A stretch of 64,000 nucleotides of DNA from assembly GCF_049727805.1 (NCBI RefSeq), contig NZ_JBCNYA010000002.1, positions 124,001 through 188,000 on the forward strand. The letters are read 5' to 3'. The translations under genes were made by a program, and so were the position numbers. The notes under the pieces are model-generated. The model saw only the letters and a list, made by a program, of their open reading frames with translations, was not told the origin of the DNA and searched no databases. Below, piece after piece: positions 43,710 through 51,731 of this stretch; within the stretch, counting starts at the first letter, position 1; each line of letters opens with the position of its first letter. The DNA comes from Frateuria_A sp049727805 (lineage in GTDB: Bacteria > Pseudomonadota > Gammaproteobacteria > Xanthomonadales > Rhodanobacteraceae).

Positions 43710-44471
43710 ATGGCCGACCATTTCACCCTCCGTCTCGTCGACAGCTTCATGCTTGCGCCCAGCGTGCGCCACCTGGTGTTCGAGCGCGTCGACGGCCAGC
43801 CGCTGGCGTTCCAGCCCGGGCAGTTCCTGCAGGTGCATTTCCACTACGACGACGGCACGCCGACCAAGCGCAGCTATTCGGTCGCGACCGTGGGCGACGG
43901 CAGCGCGCCGAACACGCCGTATGAAGTCAGGCGCATCGAGATCGCGGTGAGCTACGTGGAGGGCGGCGCGGCGACGAAGCTGCTCGGCAATCTGCAGCCG
44001 GGCGAGACGATCGAGGCCAGCGGCCCGTACGGGCGCTTCTGCCTGCAGCCGGGCGACACCCATCCGCGCTACCTGCTGATGGCCACCGGCACGGGCGTGA
44101 CGCCTTACCGCGCCATGCTGCCGCAGATCCGCCGGCTGCTCGCCACCGGCGGACGCGAAGTGGTGCTGCTCTATGGCGCGCGCAACGAGGAAGAGCTGCT
44201 CTACGGCGAGGAGTTCGAAGCCTTCGCGAAGGAAAACCCCGGCTTCACCTTCCACGGTTGCCTGAGCCGCCAGCCGCGCGCGGTGCCGCGCCCGCACGAC
44301 CGCAGCGGCCACGTGCAGGGCATGCTGGCAGAGCTCGCCCCGCATGCCGACCGCGACATCGCCTACCTGTGCGGCAACCCCAACATGGTCGACGCCGCGT
44401 TCACCGCGCTGAAGGAATACGGCCTGCCGGTCGCACAGATTCGCCGCGAGAAGTACATCTCCTCGCGTTGA
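43710..44471 (+). CDS. fpr: Ferredoxin/flavodoxin--NADP reductase
   Basis: 253 aa. The FAD-binding barrel shows FQPGQFLQVHF and KRSYSVATVGDG. The NADP domain shows YLLMATGTGVTPYRAMLPQI, VVLLYGARNEEELLYGEEF and AYLCGNPNMVDAAFTALKEY. The length fits subclass I bacterial FPRs. It passes electrons between NADPH and ferredoxin or flavodoxin, supporting iron-sulphur and redox-stress functions. Divergent from yadG, with about 80 bp between them. Confidence 0.92.
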   Translation: MADHFTLRLVDSFMLAPSVRHLVFERVDGQPLAFQPGQFLQVHFHYDDGTPTKRSYSVATVGDGSAPNTPYEVRRIEIAVSYVEGGAATKLLGNLQPGETIEASGPYGRFCLQPGDTHPRYLLMATGTGVTPYRAMLPQIRRLLATGGREVVLLYGARNEEELLYGEEFEAFAKENPGFTFHGCLSRQPRAVPRPHDRSGHVQGMLAELAPHADRDIAYLCGNPNMVDAAFTALKEYGLPVAQIRREKYISSR

Positions 44472-44535
44472 AAGGCCGGTTAGCTGGCACGAGGAGCCTC
44501 GGCCAGAACGCGAAACGACCGTCCAATCGCGCACT

Positions 44536-44564
44536 GCTCCCTCTCCCCGCAGGGGAGAGGGAGC
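44536..44564. terminator. Bidirectional hairpin between fpr and the zinc-ribbon gene
   Basis: A perfect 13-bp stem (GCTCCCTCTCCCC / GGGGAGAGGGAGC) with a GCA loop lies between two convergent stop codons. It carries the CCTCTCCCC core of the local REP family and probably stops or stabilises both transcripts. Confidence 0.65.
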
Positions 44565-44592
44565 AAAGCGCCGTCGCCCCCTTCCGTAGCTA

Positions 44593-45288
44593 TCAGCGCG
44601 GCGCGGGCGGCATGCCGGGCGGATCGTCACCGGCGCGCTGACCGCACTCCGGACAGAACCGGCTGCCGGCCGGCAACGGGGTGCTGCAGTGGCTGCATTG
44701 CGTGGAGACGGCAAGCGCGTGGCCGCATTCGGGGCAGAATTTCGCGCCGCGCGTCTCGGCGTGGCAGGCCGGGCACACCAATTGCCTGGGCGTCTGTACG
44801 TCCACCTTGGCGGCCAGCGCAGCGCCGGCCGCCTGCGCGCGTTCCATCGCCGCGGTGCGCTGGCCCTGGCTGCGCGCCACCTGCACGCTGGCGGCAAGGT
44901 CGGGCGCGCAGTTCTGGCACAGCCCGCTGTCGGAGTTCCAGCAGCGCGCGCAGACGTAGTTGTGGCATTGCGCGCAGCGGTTGAAGTGCGCCTTGGCCGC
45001 TTCGATGGCCTGCTTGAACGCGGTGTCGCGCGCGGTGCCCCAGCCGGCACGGGCGAGCCCGTCCACCGCGTCGTCCACGTTGTAGCCGACGTTGCCGAGC
45101 AGGTTGCCCAGAAAGCCGCTGGCCTCGCGCATCCAGCCGGAAGCGCGCCCGCTCGTGTACGGCGCGAACGGTGAACGCCAGGTGTCGTTGCAGCACTCGC
45201 AATAGAACTCGAACTGGAACCCCGAGCCGGTACCGCTCTGGATGCTCAGGTCGCGGCAGTTGTCGGCGAAATGAAGATCGTCGCTCAT
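44593..45288 (-). CDS. Multi-zinc-ribbon protein of unknown function
   Basis: 231 aa with eight CXXC-type pairs. One is in CECC (30-33), three are in the middle (105/108, 113/116, 124/127) and four are in the C-terminal third (172/175, 185/188, 198/201, 212/215). The last four form two double zinc ribbons of the FCPECG type. Between residues 45 and 95 is a glycine-rich, possibly membrane-associated stretch (FLGNLLGNVGYNVDDAVDG). No signal peptide. Not assignable to a pathway; similar proteins appear beside secretion or stress loci. Only 94 bp separate it from the OmpA gene of the Tad region. Confidence 0.7.
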   Translation of the reverse strand: MSDDLHFADNCRDLSIQSGTGSGFQFEFYCECCNDTWRSPFAPYTSGRASGWMREASGFLGNLLGNVGYNVDDAVDGLARAGWGTARDTAFKQAIEAAKAHFNRCAQCHNYVCARCWNSDSGLCQNCAPDLAASVQVARSQGQRTAAMERAQAAGAALAAKVDVQTPRQLVCPACHAETRGAKFCPECGHALAVSTQCSHCSTPLPAGSRFCPECGQRAGDDPPGMPPAPR

Positions 45289-45382
45289 GCGTGCTCTCTA
45301 CATCGATGAAAGGGAAAGCTGGATCGCTGCGCGGGACAGGGAGGTGGCCTGCCGCCGTGGCTGGCAGCTACGGTGGCCGGCC

Positions 45383-46387
45383 TCATTGTTCGACCAGCTC
45401 GACGCGGCGGTTCCTTGCCTTGCCGGCCTCGTCGTGGTTGCTCGCCACCGGTGCGTAGGAGGCCAGTCCCTTGGCGGCCAGCCGCGCCGGAACGATGCCG
45501 TAGTGCGTGACCAGCGCCTTGACCACCGCCTCGGCGCGCTGCTGCGAGAGCGCCAGGTTGTGCGCGAGGCTGCCGCTGTCGTCGGTGTGGCCGACCACGT
45601 AGGCCTTGAGCGCGGGCTGGGCCTCGAGCAGCGCGGCCATCTGCGCCAGCGTCGCATCGGACGCCTTGTCGAGCACCGCGCTGTCGCTGGCGAAGCGGAT
45701 GCCGTAGAGCGCGATGTGGCCTGCCTGCGCGAGTCCGCGGGCCATCGCCCTGGCGTCGACTGTGACCTGGCCGGTATCCATCGGTTTGGCTTCCACCACC
45801 TGCAGCAGCACGCCTATCGGTTCCTGCTCGCGTGCGCTCTCGTGCTGGCTCACGAGCACCGACACGTCGAGCGCGCCCGTTGGCCGGTCCAGGTGGGCGG
45901 TCAGCGCGCGGGTGTCGCCGTCGATGGCGTACAGGCTCTGCACCATGGCGTTGCGCGCGCCACGCCCGAGCTTGTCCAGCAACGGCGAAATGAGCCGGTC
46001 GGAAAATTCGGCGCCATCGCCGCACGTCGATCCCGCGCAGGCGAAGCGCGTGGCGAAGCCCGCCGTGTCCAGCGCCTGCGCGAAGTTGCGGTAGACCTCC
46101 AGCGTGGACTTGCCCGGCGGGACCACGTAGGCGATGCGTGTGACGCGCCCCGCGAGCGTCTCGCTCTTGCCGAGGCCGTGCCTGGCACTGTCGTAGGGGC
46201 CCAGCGGCAGCGAGGCCTGGTCGTAGGCCACCTGCTGGTAGCCGACGATGGCCGAACCGGCGAAGCGCGAGACCACCGGATGGTCGTGACTGCCGGGCAG
46301 GTCGGCGGGGGGCCGATCCGTGCCGCTGGCATGCGCGGCCACGCCGGCCAGCAACAGCATCCCTGCGAGCATGTTCGAACGACGCAT
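45383..46387 (-). CDS. DUF4892 / OmpA-family outer-membrane-linked protein
   Basis: 334 aa. The start at 46387 follows GGAGAAGGAC; the signal peptide is about 1-21. Residues about 40-215 match DUF4892 (HPVVSRFAGSAIVGYQQVAY, GKSTLEVYRNFAQALDTAGF). The C-terminal OmpA peptidoglycan-binding domain (about 225-334) shows LYGIRFASDSAVL, VVGHTDDSGSLAHNLALSQQ and NRRVELVEQ. It would tie the outer envelope to peptidoglycan. OmpA-type proteins often accompany Tad loci; this one is divergent from the pilin gene and shares its 344-bp regulatory gap. Confidence 0.88.
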   Translation of the reverse strand: MRRSNMLAGMLLLAGVAAHASGTDRPPADLPGSHDHPVVSRFAGSAIVGYQQVAYDQASLPLGPYDSARHGLGKSETLAGRVTRIAYVVPPGKSTLEVYRNFAQALDTAGFATRFACAGSTCGDGAEFSDRLISPLLDKLGRGARNAMVQSLYAIDGDTRALTAHLDRPTGALDVSVLVSQHESAREQEPIGVLLQVVEAKPMDTGQVTVDARAMARGLAQAGHIALYGIRFASDSAVLDKASDATLAQMAALLEAQPALKAYVVGHTDDSGSLAHNLALSQQRAEAVVKALVTHYGIVPARLAAKGLASYAPVASNHDEAGKARNRRVELVEQ

Positions 46388-46731
46388 GTCCTTCTCCCTG
46401 CCAAAGCGTCGGAACGATAACGCATGCGTTGCGCCGATTCGCGCGATCGTGCGCGCTGTCCTCGGAGACGATTCAGTCAGCGCTTGCGCCTGCGGCCACA
46501 AGACATGAACTGCGTCGCAGTTTCTTCCGATGGGCGCGTCGATGCACGGAATGTTCACATCGGCCACGGGTAAGTTCCGGCGTGCTGGACGGGCAGACGG
46601 AACTGCGTTTCTCCAGCGCGTGTGCGTGGTCAAGGAAGCAGGGACTGACCAGGGGACGCACTGCCAATGACAGGCTGGACCGCCGCCTCCGGGCGTGGCC
46701 GTCCAAGGTATCCATAGAGAGGGTGGAACCC
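46388..46731. promoter_or_regulatory. Divergent control region of the ompA-like gene and the Tad pilin
   Basis: A 344-bp region without a credible gene. It holds a perfect 12-bp palindrome AACGCATGCGTT (46419-46430), 32 bp before the OmpA gene. It also holds a perfect palindrome AACTGCG-T-CGCAGTT (46508-46522) and a repeated half-site AACTGCG (46601-46607). GAGAGGGTGGAACCC precedes the pilin start. No clear sigma-70 or sigma-54 promoter was identified. The position suggests operator sites for the Tad operon. Confidence 0.45.
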
Positions 46732-47016
46732 ATGAAGCAGTCGCGCGCACGCAATTCCTTCCGTCGCCTTCGCCAGCTCGGCCAAGGCATGACCGAGTAC
46801 ATCATCATCACCGCGCTGATCGCGATCGCCGCGATCGCCGCCGTCACCTACTTCGGCGGCACCGCCCGCGCGCAGATCGGTGGCATGGCCCAGGAGCTGG
46901 CGGGCAAGTCCGGCAAGCAGGACATCCAGCGCGCCGGCAACCAGGCCAACCAGGCCCATTCCGAAGCCACCACCGACAAGACGCTCAACAGCTACGACAA
47001 CAAGACCGCGCAGTAA
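46732..47016 (+). CDS. Flp-like type IVb pilin precursor
   Basis: 94 aa. It has a short basic leader (MKQSRARNSFRRLRQLG), a prepilin cleavage site G17/Q18 with the essential Glu at +5 (QGMTEY), and one hydrophobic helix (YIIITALIAIAAIAAVTYFG). The mature C-terminus is small, polar and rich in Gln and Ala (about 55-94). This is the likely major pilin. It is somewhat longer than classical Flp and lacks the Y-F motif order of Flp (here E-Y-I). First gene of the Tad-like operon. Confidence 0.85.
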   Translation: MKQSRARNSFRRLRQLGQGMTEYIIITALIAIAAIAAVTYFGGTARAQIGGMAQELAGKSGKQDIQRAGNQANQAHSEATTDKTLNSYDNKTAQ

Positions 47017-47143
47017 GCGGCTTGCGCATGTCGCGCGGATCGCCGGCGCAGGCCGGCTTCCGCACGGGCCATCCCCGACGAGGTCACCGTTCCTGTGCCG
47101 CCTGCGGGCGGTGCAACGGGGAGCGCATAGACAGGGATTTCGC

Positions 47144-48745
47144 ATGAGCGATCGGTACGGCGCAGGTTCGCGAAGCGCAGCTGCCGCCCGTGTGGGCGGA
47201 CGCTGGCGCGCGCGTGGACAGGCGCTGGTGCTGGCCACGATCGCGTTGCTGGTGCTCTGCGTCGGCGTGATCGTGCTGTTCGATACCGGCATCGCCGTCA
47301 ACAAGAAAACCCAGCTGGTCAACACCGCGGACGCCGCCGCCTACAGCGTGGCGGTGCAACAGGCGCGCGCCTTCAACACGATCGCCTACCTCAACCGCGC
47401 GCAGGTCGCCAACGAGATCAGCATGGCCCAGGCGGTCAGCATGTACTCGTGGATGGGCTACATCCAGAGCGGCACCGACCACATGGCCAAGGCGCTGGAA
47501 GTCATCGGCGTGGTGACCTCGGAAATCGGCATCGGCGAGATCCTGCTCGAGGCCGGCCAGATCATGGACAGGATGAAGTCGGCCATCAAGCAGGTCCGGG
47601 CCGGCCTCAAGCCCGTGCTCGAAGGCGTCGTGGATACCTTGAGCGCGGCCAACAAGCTGTACGTCGGCGCCGAGGGCATCGTGGCCCGCGACGCCTACGT
47701 CGACAGCGAGGTGGTCGCCGACAGGGTGGTCAAGGCCAACGCCGCCGATGCGTCCGGCCGTCCCGGCTACGGCAACGAGCAGATGCGCGTCAGCGACGTA
47801 AGCAGGCTGGCGCTGGTGGCTCAGGCGCATGCCGCTGCGCGCTACGTGCGCGAATACCACTCCATGAAACTCAACCCGCAGGGCCGGCGCGAGAGCGGCT
47901 TTCGCCGCGCCGACGCCGACCGCTACGTCAACGTGGTGATGGAGGCGCGCGATCCGTTCACCCGCGGCCACCACGACTCCTACTTCGGCATCTTCGACGA
48001 ATCCGAAGGCACCGACATGGTCGACTACAGCCGATGGGTCGGCGTGGACACGTTCAACTTCGACCTGCCCGGCTGGCTTTCCTGGATACCCGGCGCACCC
48101 GACAACGTCCCGCTGGCCTGGGCGGCCGCGGCCGCCGTGCGGCGCAACACCCGCGCCCGCGCCAGCATCTATCTCTGGGGCATCAACAACGGTCGCGGCT
48201 GGACCTCGCCCTACGACCTGGACCACCACCGCCACGACAAGGCCTATCAGGGCGCACTCGGCAACGGCATGGCGGGCGAACTCGTCGCCAACGACCCGGC
48301 CGATGCCGAAGGCGGCGGCAAGGCTTCCGATGCGCTGCTCAAGGGGTACACCGGCTTGCAGAACTACTATGACGTGGTCGACAACAAACACGCCAACCTG
48401 CCGTATCGGCCCGATGGCGATTACGGCGTGGACGACAAGGCCTACGGCCCGATCTTCACGGTGCAGGTGGAGCAGCCGGTCGCCAGCGTTCATACCAGTA
48501 AGCAGTTGGGCATCGGCGCGGGCCGCATGCGCCAGGTCGACAGCGCGGACAACGGCGCGATCAGCGCGCTGGCCAGCGCGCAGGTCTACTTCAGCCGGCC
48601 GCGCGACCGCTGGCCGTTCGCCCGCCAGATCGACGACCGCCGTGAACTGGGCAACCTGTTCAGTCCGTACTGGCAGGCGCGGCTGGTCGATACGCCCGAA
48701 TCCATCCGGCTCGGCTTCAAGGCCGGCAGCGTGGTGATTCCGTGA
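47144..48745 (+). CDS. TadG-like pilus assembly protein
   Basis: 533 aa. The N-terminus has R-A-R-G-Q-A-L-V followed by a single membrane helix (about 28-48) and DTGIAVNKKTQLVNTADAAA, matching the TadG N-terminal domain (DUF2134-like). The remaining 470 residues are predicted to be extracytoplasmic, without a recognised von Willebrand domain. They are rich in Asp/Tyr motifs (DESEGTDMVDYSRWVGVDTF; GWTSPYDLDHHRHDKAYQGA). The +5 residue after the RG|QALV junction is Leu rather than Glu, so prepilin peptidase cleavage is unlikely. The stop overlaps the next start by 4 bp. Confidence 0.8.
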   Translation: MSDRYGAGSRSAAAARVGGRWRARGQALVLATIALLVLCVGVIVLFDTGIAVNKKTQLVNTADAAAYSVAVQQARAFNTIAYLNRAQVANEISMAQAVSMYSWMGYIQSGTDHMAKALEVIGVVTSEIGIGEILLEAGQIMDRMKSAIKQVRAGLKPVLEGVVDTLSAANKLYVGAEGIVARDAYVDSEVVADRVVKANAADASGRPGYGNEQMRVSDVSRLALVAQAHAAARYVREYHSMKLNPQGRRESGFRRADADRYVNVVMEARDPFTRGHHDSYFGIFDESEGTDMVDYSRWVGVDTFNFDLPGWLSWIPGAPDNVPLAWAAAAAVRRNTRARASIYLWGINNGRGWTSPYDLDHHRHDKAYQGALGNGMAGELVANDPADAEGGGKASDALLKGYTGLQNYYDVVDNKHANLPYRPDGDYGVDDKAYGPIFTVQVEQPVASVHTSKQLGIGAGRMRQVDSADNGAISALASAQVYFSRPRDRWPFARQIDDRRELGNLFSPYWQARLVDTPESIRLGFKAGSVVIP

Positions 48746-49593
48746 GGGCGCGCGCATGGCCGACCGCCGCCGCGGTGCTTGCGCTGGCCGGATGCCTGCT
48801 CGCCGGCTGTTCATCCGGCCAGGCGTCGGCGCCCGCGGAAGGCGACGATGGCGCGGACCGCAGCGACATGCCGCCCATCCACGTCGTGCAGGAGCACTGG
48901 CAGGTGCTGAAGGGCCAACCGGCGCGGGAAAGCGCCTACCGCCAGGCCCTGGCCAGCTGCCAGGCGCACAACCCCGGCGCCACCGTCCCCTTGCCCGGAG
49001 ACATCGCCGGCAAGCTGGGTCACAAGCGCGTGGAGTACTGGGCGCAGGGGAGCCGGCAGGCGACCCGCGAGGAGAACTGGGACTGGGAGTTCGACCACGG
49101 CCGGGGTTGCCGCTTCAAGCCGGTGCGCGAAGCGCAGCTGGCGCTCGATGACGGCCACACGCTGCTGCTGATCGACCTGGACAAGCACACCGCCGAACGC
49201 GAGCCATCCGAGCCGCCGGCACCCGGCGCGCCGATCGACGACGAGGCGATCGCCGATGCCGCGCGGGACGGGTTGCGCTACCTCGGCAAGCAATCGGCGG
49301 CGGGCCAGCCCTGCCGCGCCTGGGAGGCTGGCCCGCAGCGGCCGGACGCCGGCTACCGCACCTGCTACTGGGCCGGCGGGGAGCGCTGGGGCATCGGCGG
49401 CATCGGTGTGGAGGACGACGACAGCAGCGACCCGTTCGTGCTGTGGTCGCGCCCGGCCGACGGCCGCAGCGGCTGGGTCTACCAGGTCAAGTCCATGACG
49501 GTCGGCGAACCGATCGACCAGGACGTCTTTTCCCCGCCTTCGGGCATCCGCATCGCCGATTCGGATCCGGATGCCACTTCCCCGAACGGATGA
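48742..49593 (+). CDS. Putative lipoprotein of the Tad-like locus, unknown function
   Basis: 283 aa from a GTG that overlaps the TadG-like stop (GTGA). The N-terminus is a lipoprotein signal with two candidate cysteines (LAGC at 18 and LLAGC at 23). The mature part has cysteines at about 73, 119, 194 and 213 (CQAHNPGATV, GCRFKP, PCRAWEAG, TCYWAGG), suggesting disulfides. It has an acidic linker (EPPAPGAPIDDEAI). No family recognised. It is embedded in the operon and should be exported to the periplasm or outer membrane, perhaps as a pilotin-like or accessory factor. Confidence 0.65.
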   Translation: MRARAWPTAAAVLALAGCLLAGCSSGQASAPAEGDDGADRSDMPPIHVVQEHWQVLKGQPARESAYRQALASCQAHNPGATVPLPGDIAGKLGHKRVEYWAQGSRQATREENWDWEFDHGRGCRFKPVREAQLALDDGHTLLLIDLDKHTAEREPSEPPAPGAPIDDEAIADAARDGLRYLGKQSAAGQPCRAWEAGPQRPDAGYRTCYWAGGERWGIGGIGVEDDDSSDPFVLWSRPADGRSGWVYQVKSMTVGEPIDQDVFSPPSGIRIADSDPDATSPNG

Positions 49594-49597
49594 CACC

Positions 49598-50002
49598 ATG
49601 AGCCAGGCCAAGCCGACCCTTTCCCTTCTTGTCTTCGCGGGCGCGCTGCTGGGCGCGTCGGGCGTGCAGGCGACCAAGCATCCGGCGGTGACCGCGATCG
49701 CCACGCTGCACGACGTCCAGGTCGACGGCAGCCACGGCTACGGCGGCGCCGACAGCTACGACCAGGGCGGGCCGTCGGGCGAGTACGAGGCGATCGGGAT
49801 CCGCGACGCCAAGGTCGGCGACTACCAGCTCGAGCAGCTGAGCGCGCTCACCGACCTGCCGGTGAAGCGCGGCGCGACGAAGTACCTGGGCCACCCCTAC
49901 TCGCACGTCAGCGCGCGCTGCAAGGCGGTGCGCATCTACCGCATGCACGGCAAGCTGTACGGCCAGGGCGAGCACTGCACCATCAGCGAAGCGTCGCGTT
50001 GA
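49598..50002 (+). CDS. Small secreted protein of the Tad-like locus, unknown function
   Basis: 134 aa. The start at 49598 (MSQAKPTLSLLVFAGALLGA) gives a signal peptide with cleavage near VQA, about 25. The mature protein has a Gly/Tyr/Asp-rich patch (DGSHGYGGADSYDQGG) and two cysteines (ARCKAVRIYRMHGKLYGQGE, then HC). It is not recognised. It lies 4 bp after the lipoprotein and 1 bp before the TadE-like gene, so it is co-expressed with the pilus genes. Confidence 0.6.
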   Translation: MSQAKPTLSLLVFAGALLGASGVQATKHPAVTAIATLHDVQVDGSHGYGGADSYDQGGPSGEYEAIGIRDAKVGDYQLEQLSALTDLPVKRGATKYLGHPYSHVSARCKAVRIYRMHGKLYGQGEHCTISEASR

Positions 50003-50003
50003 G

Positions 50004-50879
50004 ATGAACGCCGCAGCGCGCCGGACCATGCTTGCCCGCCCGCGCCGCCAGGCCGGCCAGGCCCTGGTGGAGATGGCCGTCGCGCTGATCGTGCTGGTGC
50101 CGCTGGCCGCCGGCATCACGCTGCTGGGCCAGTACGCGCACATCAAGGCGCAGAGCCAGGCCGCCGCGCGGCAGGCGGCCTGGAAGGCCACCGTGCAGCC
50201 GGGCTACGCGATGCCTGCGCGCGGCACCACCGAGACCTCGCTGCGGGTGCGCCAGTTCGGCATCGCGGCGGCCAGGCTCCGGTCCGCCGAGCGCCCGCCC
50301 ACGACGCTCGACGATCCGATGCTGACCGACTTCGCCGGCCAGGCGCTGCTGCTGCCCGGGGACGTGAGCCTGGCCGTCTACCGCAACGAGGCCTCGCCCG
50401 GCCTGATGGAAAAACTCACCGGCGCCATGGACGGGATCACCGGTTCGCTGGCGCCTGGCTCCTTCCCGCCCAACGACAAGGGGCTGGTGACCGCCGAGGT
50501 CCATGCGCGCACGCAGCCGATTCGCCACCGCGACGGGTCGGCGGTGCAGATGCTCGATCCGCTCGACCATGTGCGGCTCGACATGTCGGGGCGCAGCGTG
50601 CTGCTGGCGGATGCCTGGAACGCCTCCGGCGCCGGCGAGAACCGCGACGGCGACCCGATCAAGATCGCCTACGACCGCCGCAGCGTGCGCCAGCAGATCC
50701 GTCTGCTGGCACCGGCCGGTCTGGTCGGAAGCACGGCGTCGCGCGAATTCGCCAAGGTCAGCGGATGGCTGTCCGAGTTGCCGGTGCCGTTCTTCGACGG
50801 ACGCGGCGAACTGCAGCTGGGGAAGGCCGCGCCGGACGTCGTGCCGGCCGACAAACTGGTGCGGTATGAAGCGCACTGA
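50004..50879 (+). CDS. TadE-like pseudopilin (first copy)
   Basis: 291 aa. The basic leader ends AG, then QALVEM with Glu at +5 after G18, the prepilin peptidase pattern, and a hydrophobic helix (MAVALIVLVPLAAGITLLGQ). This N-terminus matches TadE/TadF. The extracellular part is unusually long for TadE and holds no known fold; it has a DPLDHVRLDMSGRSVLLADA segment. The C-terminal 14 bp overlap the next start. It is probably a minor pilin or assembly initiator. Confidence 0.8.
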   Translation: MNAAARRTMLARPRRQAGQALVEMAVALIVLVPLAAGITLLGQYAHIKAQSQAAARQAAWKATVQPGYAMPARGTTETSLRVRQFGIAAARLRSAERPPTTLDDPMLTDFAGQALLLPGDVSLAVYRNEASPGLMEKLTGAMDGITGSLAPGSFPPNDKGLVTAEVHARTQPIRHRDGSAVQMLDPLDHVRLDMSGRSVLLADAWNASGAGENRDGDPIKIAYDRRSVRQQIRLLAPAGLVGSTASREFAKVSGWLSELPVPFFDGRGELQLGKAAPDVVPADKLVRYEAH

Positions 50880-51540
50880 CGCGCGCATCGCGCTGGGCTG
50901 CATCCTGTCGGCGATGGTCGCCACGGCCGCCGCCGGCGACTGGCCGCAGGTGCCGCTGCCGCAGGGTTCGTCGGTCAGCGCGGTGGCGGGCCACATGGTC
51001 TACAACGGCCTGGACATGCGGCCGCAGACCTTCCGCTCGGCCGCCTCGCCGCAGGACCTGCTCGCCTTCTACGAACGGACCTGGGGGCCGCGGCGGGTGG
51101 TCAACCAGCTCGCGGACGGCTCGCGCATCGTCGGCCACCGCGAGGGCGACTACTACATCACGGTGCAGTTCCGTGCCGCCGGCACCGGCAGCACGGGAAG
51201 CATCGGCGTGATGGACCTGTCTTCCGCACCCGACGCGCCGCCGGAGCTGGGCAAGGGCCTGCCTCGGCCGCAGGGCACGCACGTGTTCAACGACATCGCC
51301 TACCCGGACGATCCGGTGCCGGCGCGCACGGTGGCGATGCGCAACGCCCTGTCGGTGCGCCAGAACGCGCAGTGGTTCGAGGAGCGGCTGCAGGGCGAAG
51401 GCTGGAAGCCGGCCGCCGCCAATCGTTGCCGCGACGACGGCTGCGTGCAGCGCTACGAGCGCGGCGACAGCAAGCTGACCCTGGTGCTGAGCGGCGAGGG
51501 CGGCCAGTCGCAGATCGTGCTCAACGAGCTGCAGCCATGA
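50866..51540 (+). CDS. Secreted protein of the Tad-like locus, unknown function
   Basis: 224 aa. Signal peptide about 1-23 (MKRTDARIALGCILSAMVAT, then AAA). The mature part starts DWPQVPLPQGSSVSAVAGHM. It contains a QDLLAFYERTWGPRRVV segment and a C-terminal cysteine pair (NRCRDDGCVQRY) before a beta-strand-rich end (DSKLTLVLSGEGGQSQIVLN). No family assigned. The start overlaps the TadE-like stop by 14 bp and the stop overlaps the small pilin start by 4 bp, so it is tightly coupled. Confidence 0.6.
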   Translation: MKRTDARIALGCILSAMVATAAAGDWPQVPLPQGSSVSAVAGHMVYNGLDMRPQTFRSAASPQDLLAFYERTWGPRRVVNQLADGSRIVGHREGDYYITVQFRAAGTGSTGSIGVMDLSSAPDAPPELGKGLPRPQGTHVFNDIAYPDDPVPARTVAMRNALSVRQNAQWFEERLQGEGWKPAAANRCRDDGCVQRYERGDSKLTLVLSGEGGQSQIVLNELQP

Positions 51541-51731
51541 CCGGCCGCTCCGCATGCCCCCATCATGCGCGCCATCGCCAGCGCGGCGGCGCCGCGGTCG
51601 AGTACGTCGTCGTGGTCGGCGCGCTGCTGGCCATGCTTGCCTTCGGCGGGCCGGCGATCAGCCAATTGCTGAAGGCGCTGCACGACGCCTGGACCAGTTT
51701 CCTCCACGCCCTGTCGATCTCATGGATATGA
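51537..51731 (+). CDS. Small Flp-like pilin (second copy)
   Basis: 64 aa. Leader MTGRSACPHHARHRQRG is followed by GAAVEY with Glu at +5 after G17 and a hydrophobic helix (VVVVGALLAMLAFGGPAISQ). The length and layout are close to classical Flp pilins (50-80 aa). It overlaps its neighbours at both ends and lies immediately before cpaB, where Flp genes are often found. It may be the true major pilin, with the 94-aa protein at 46732 a variant, or the reverse. Confidence 0.75.
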   Translation: MTGRSACPHHARHRQRGGAAVEYVVVVGALLAMLAFGGPAISQLLKALHDAWTSFLHALSISWI

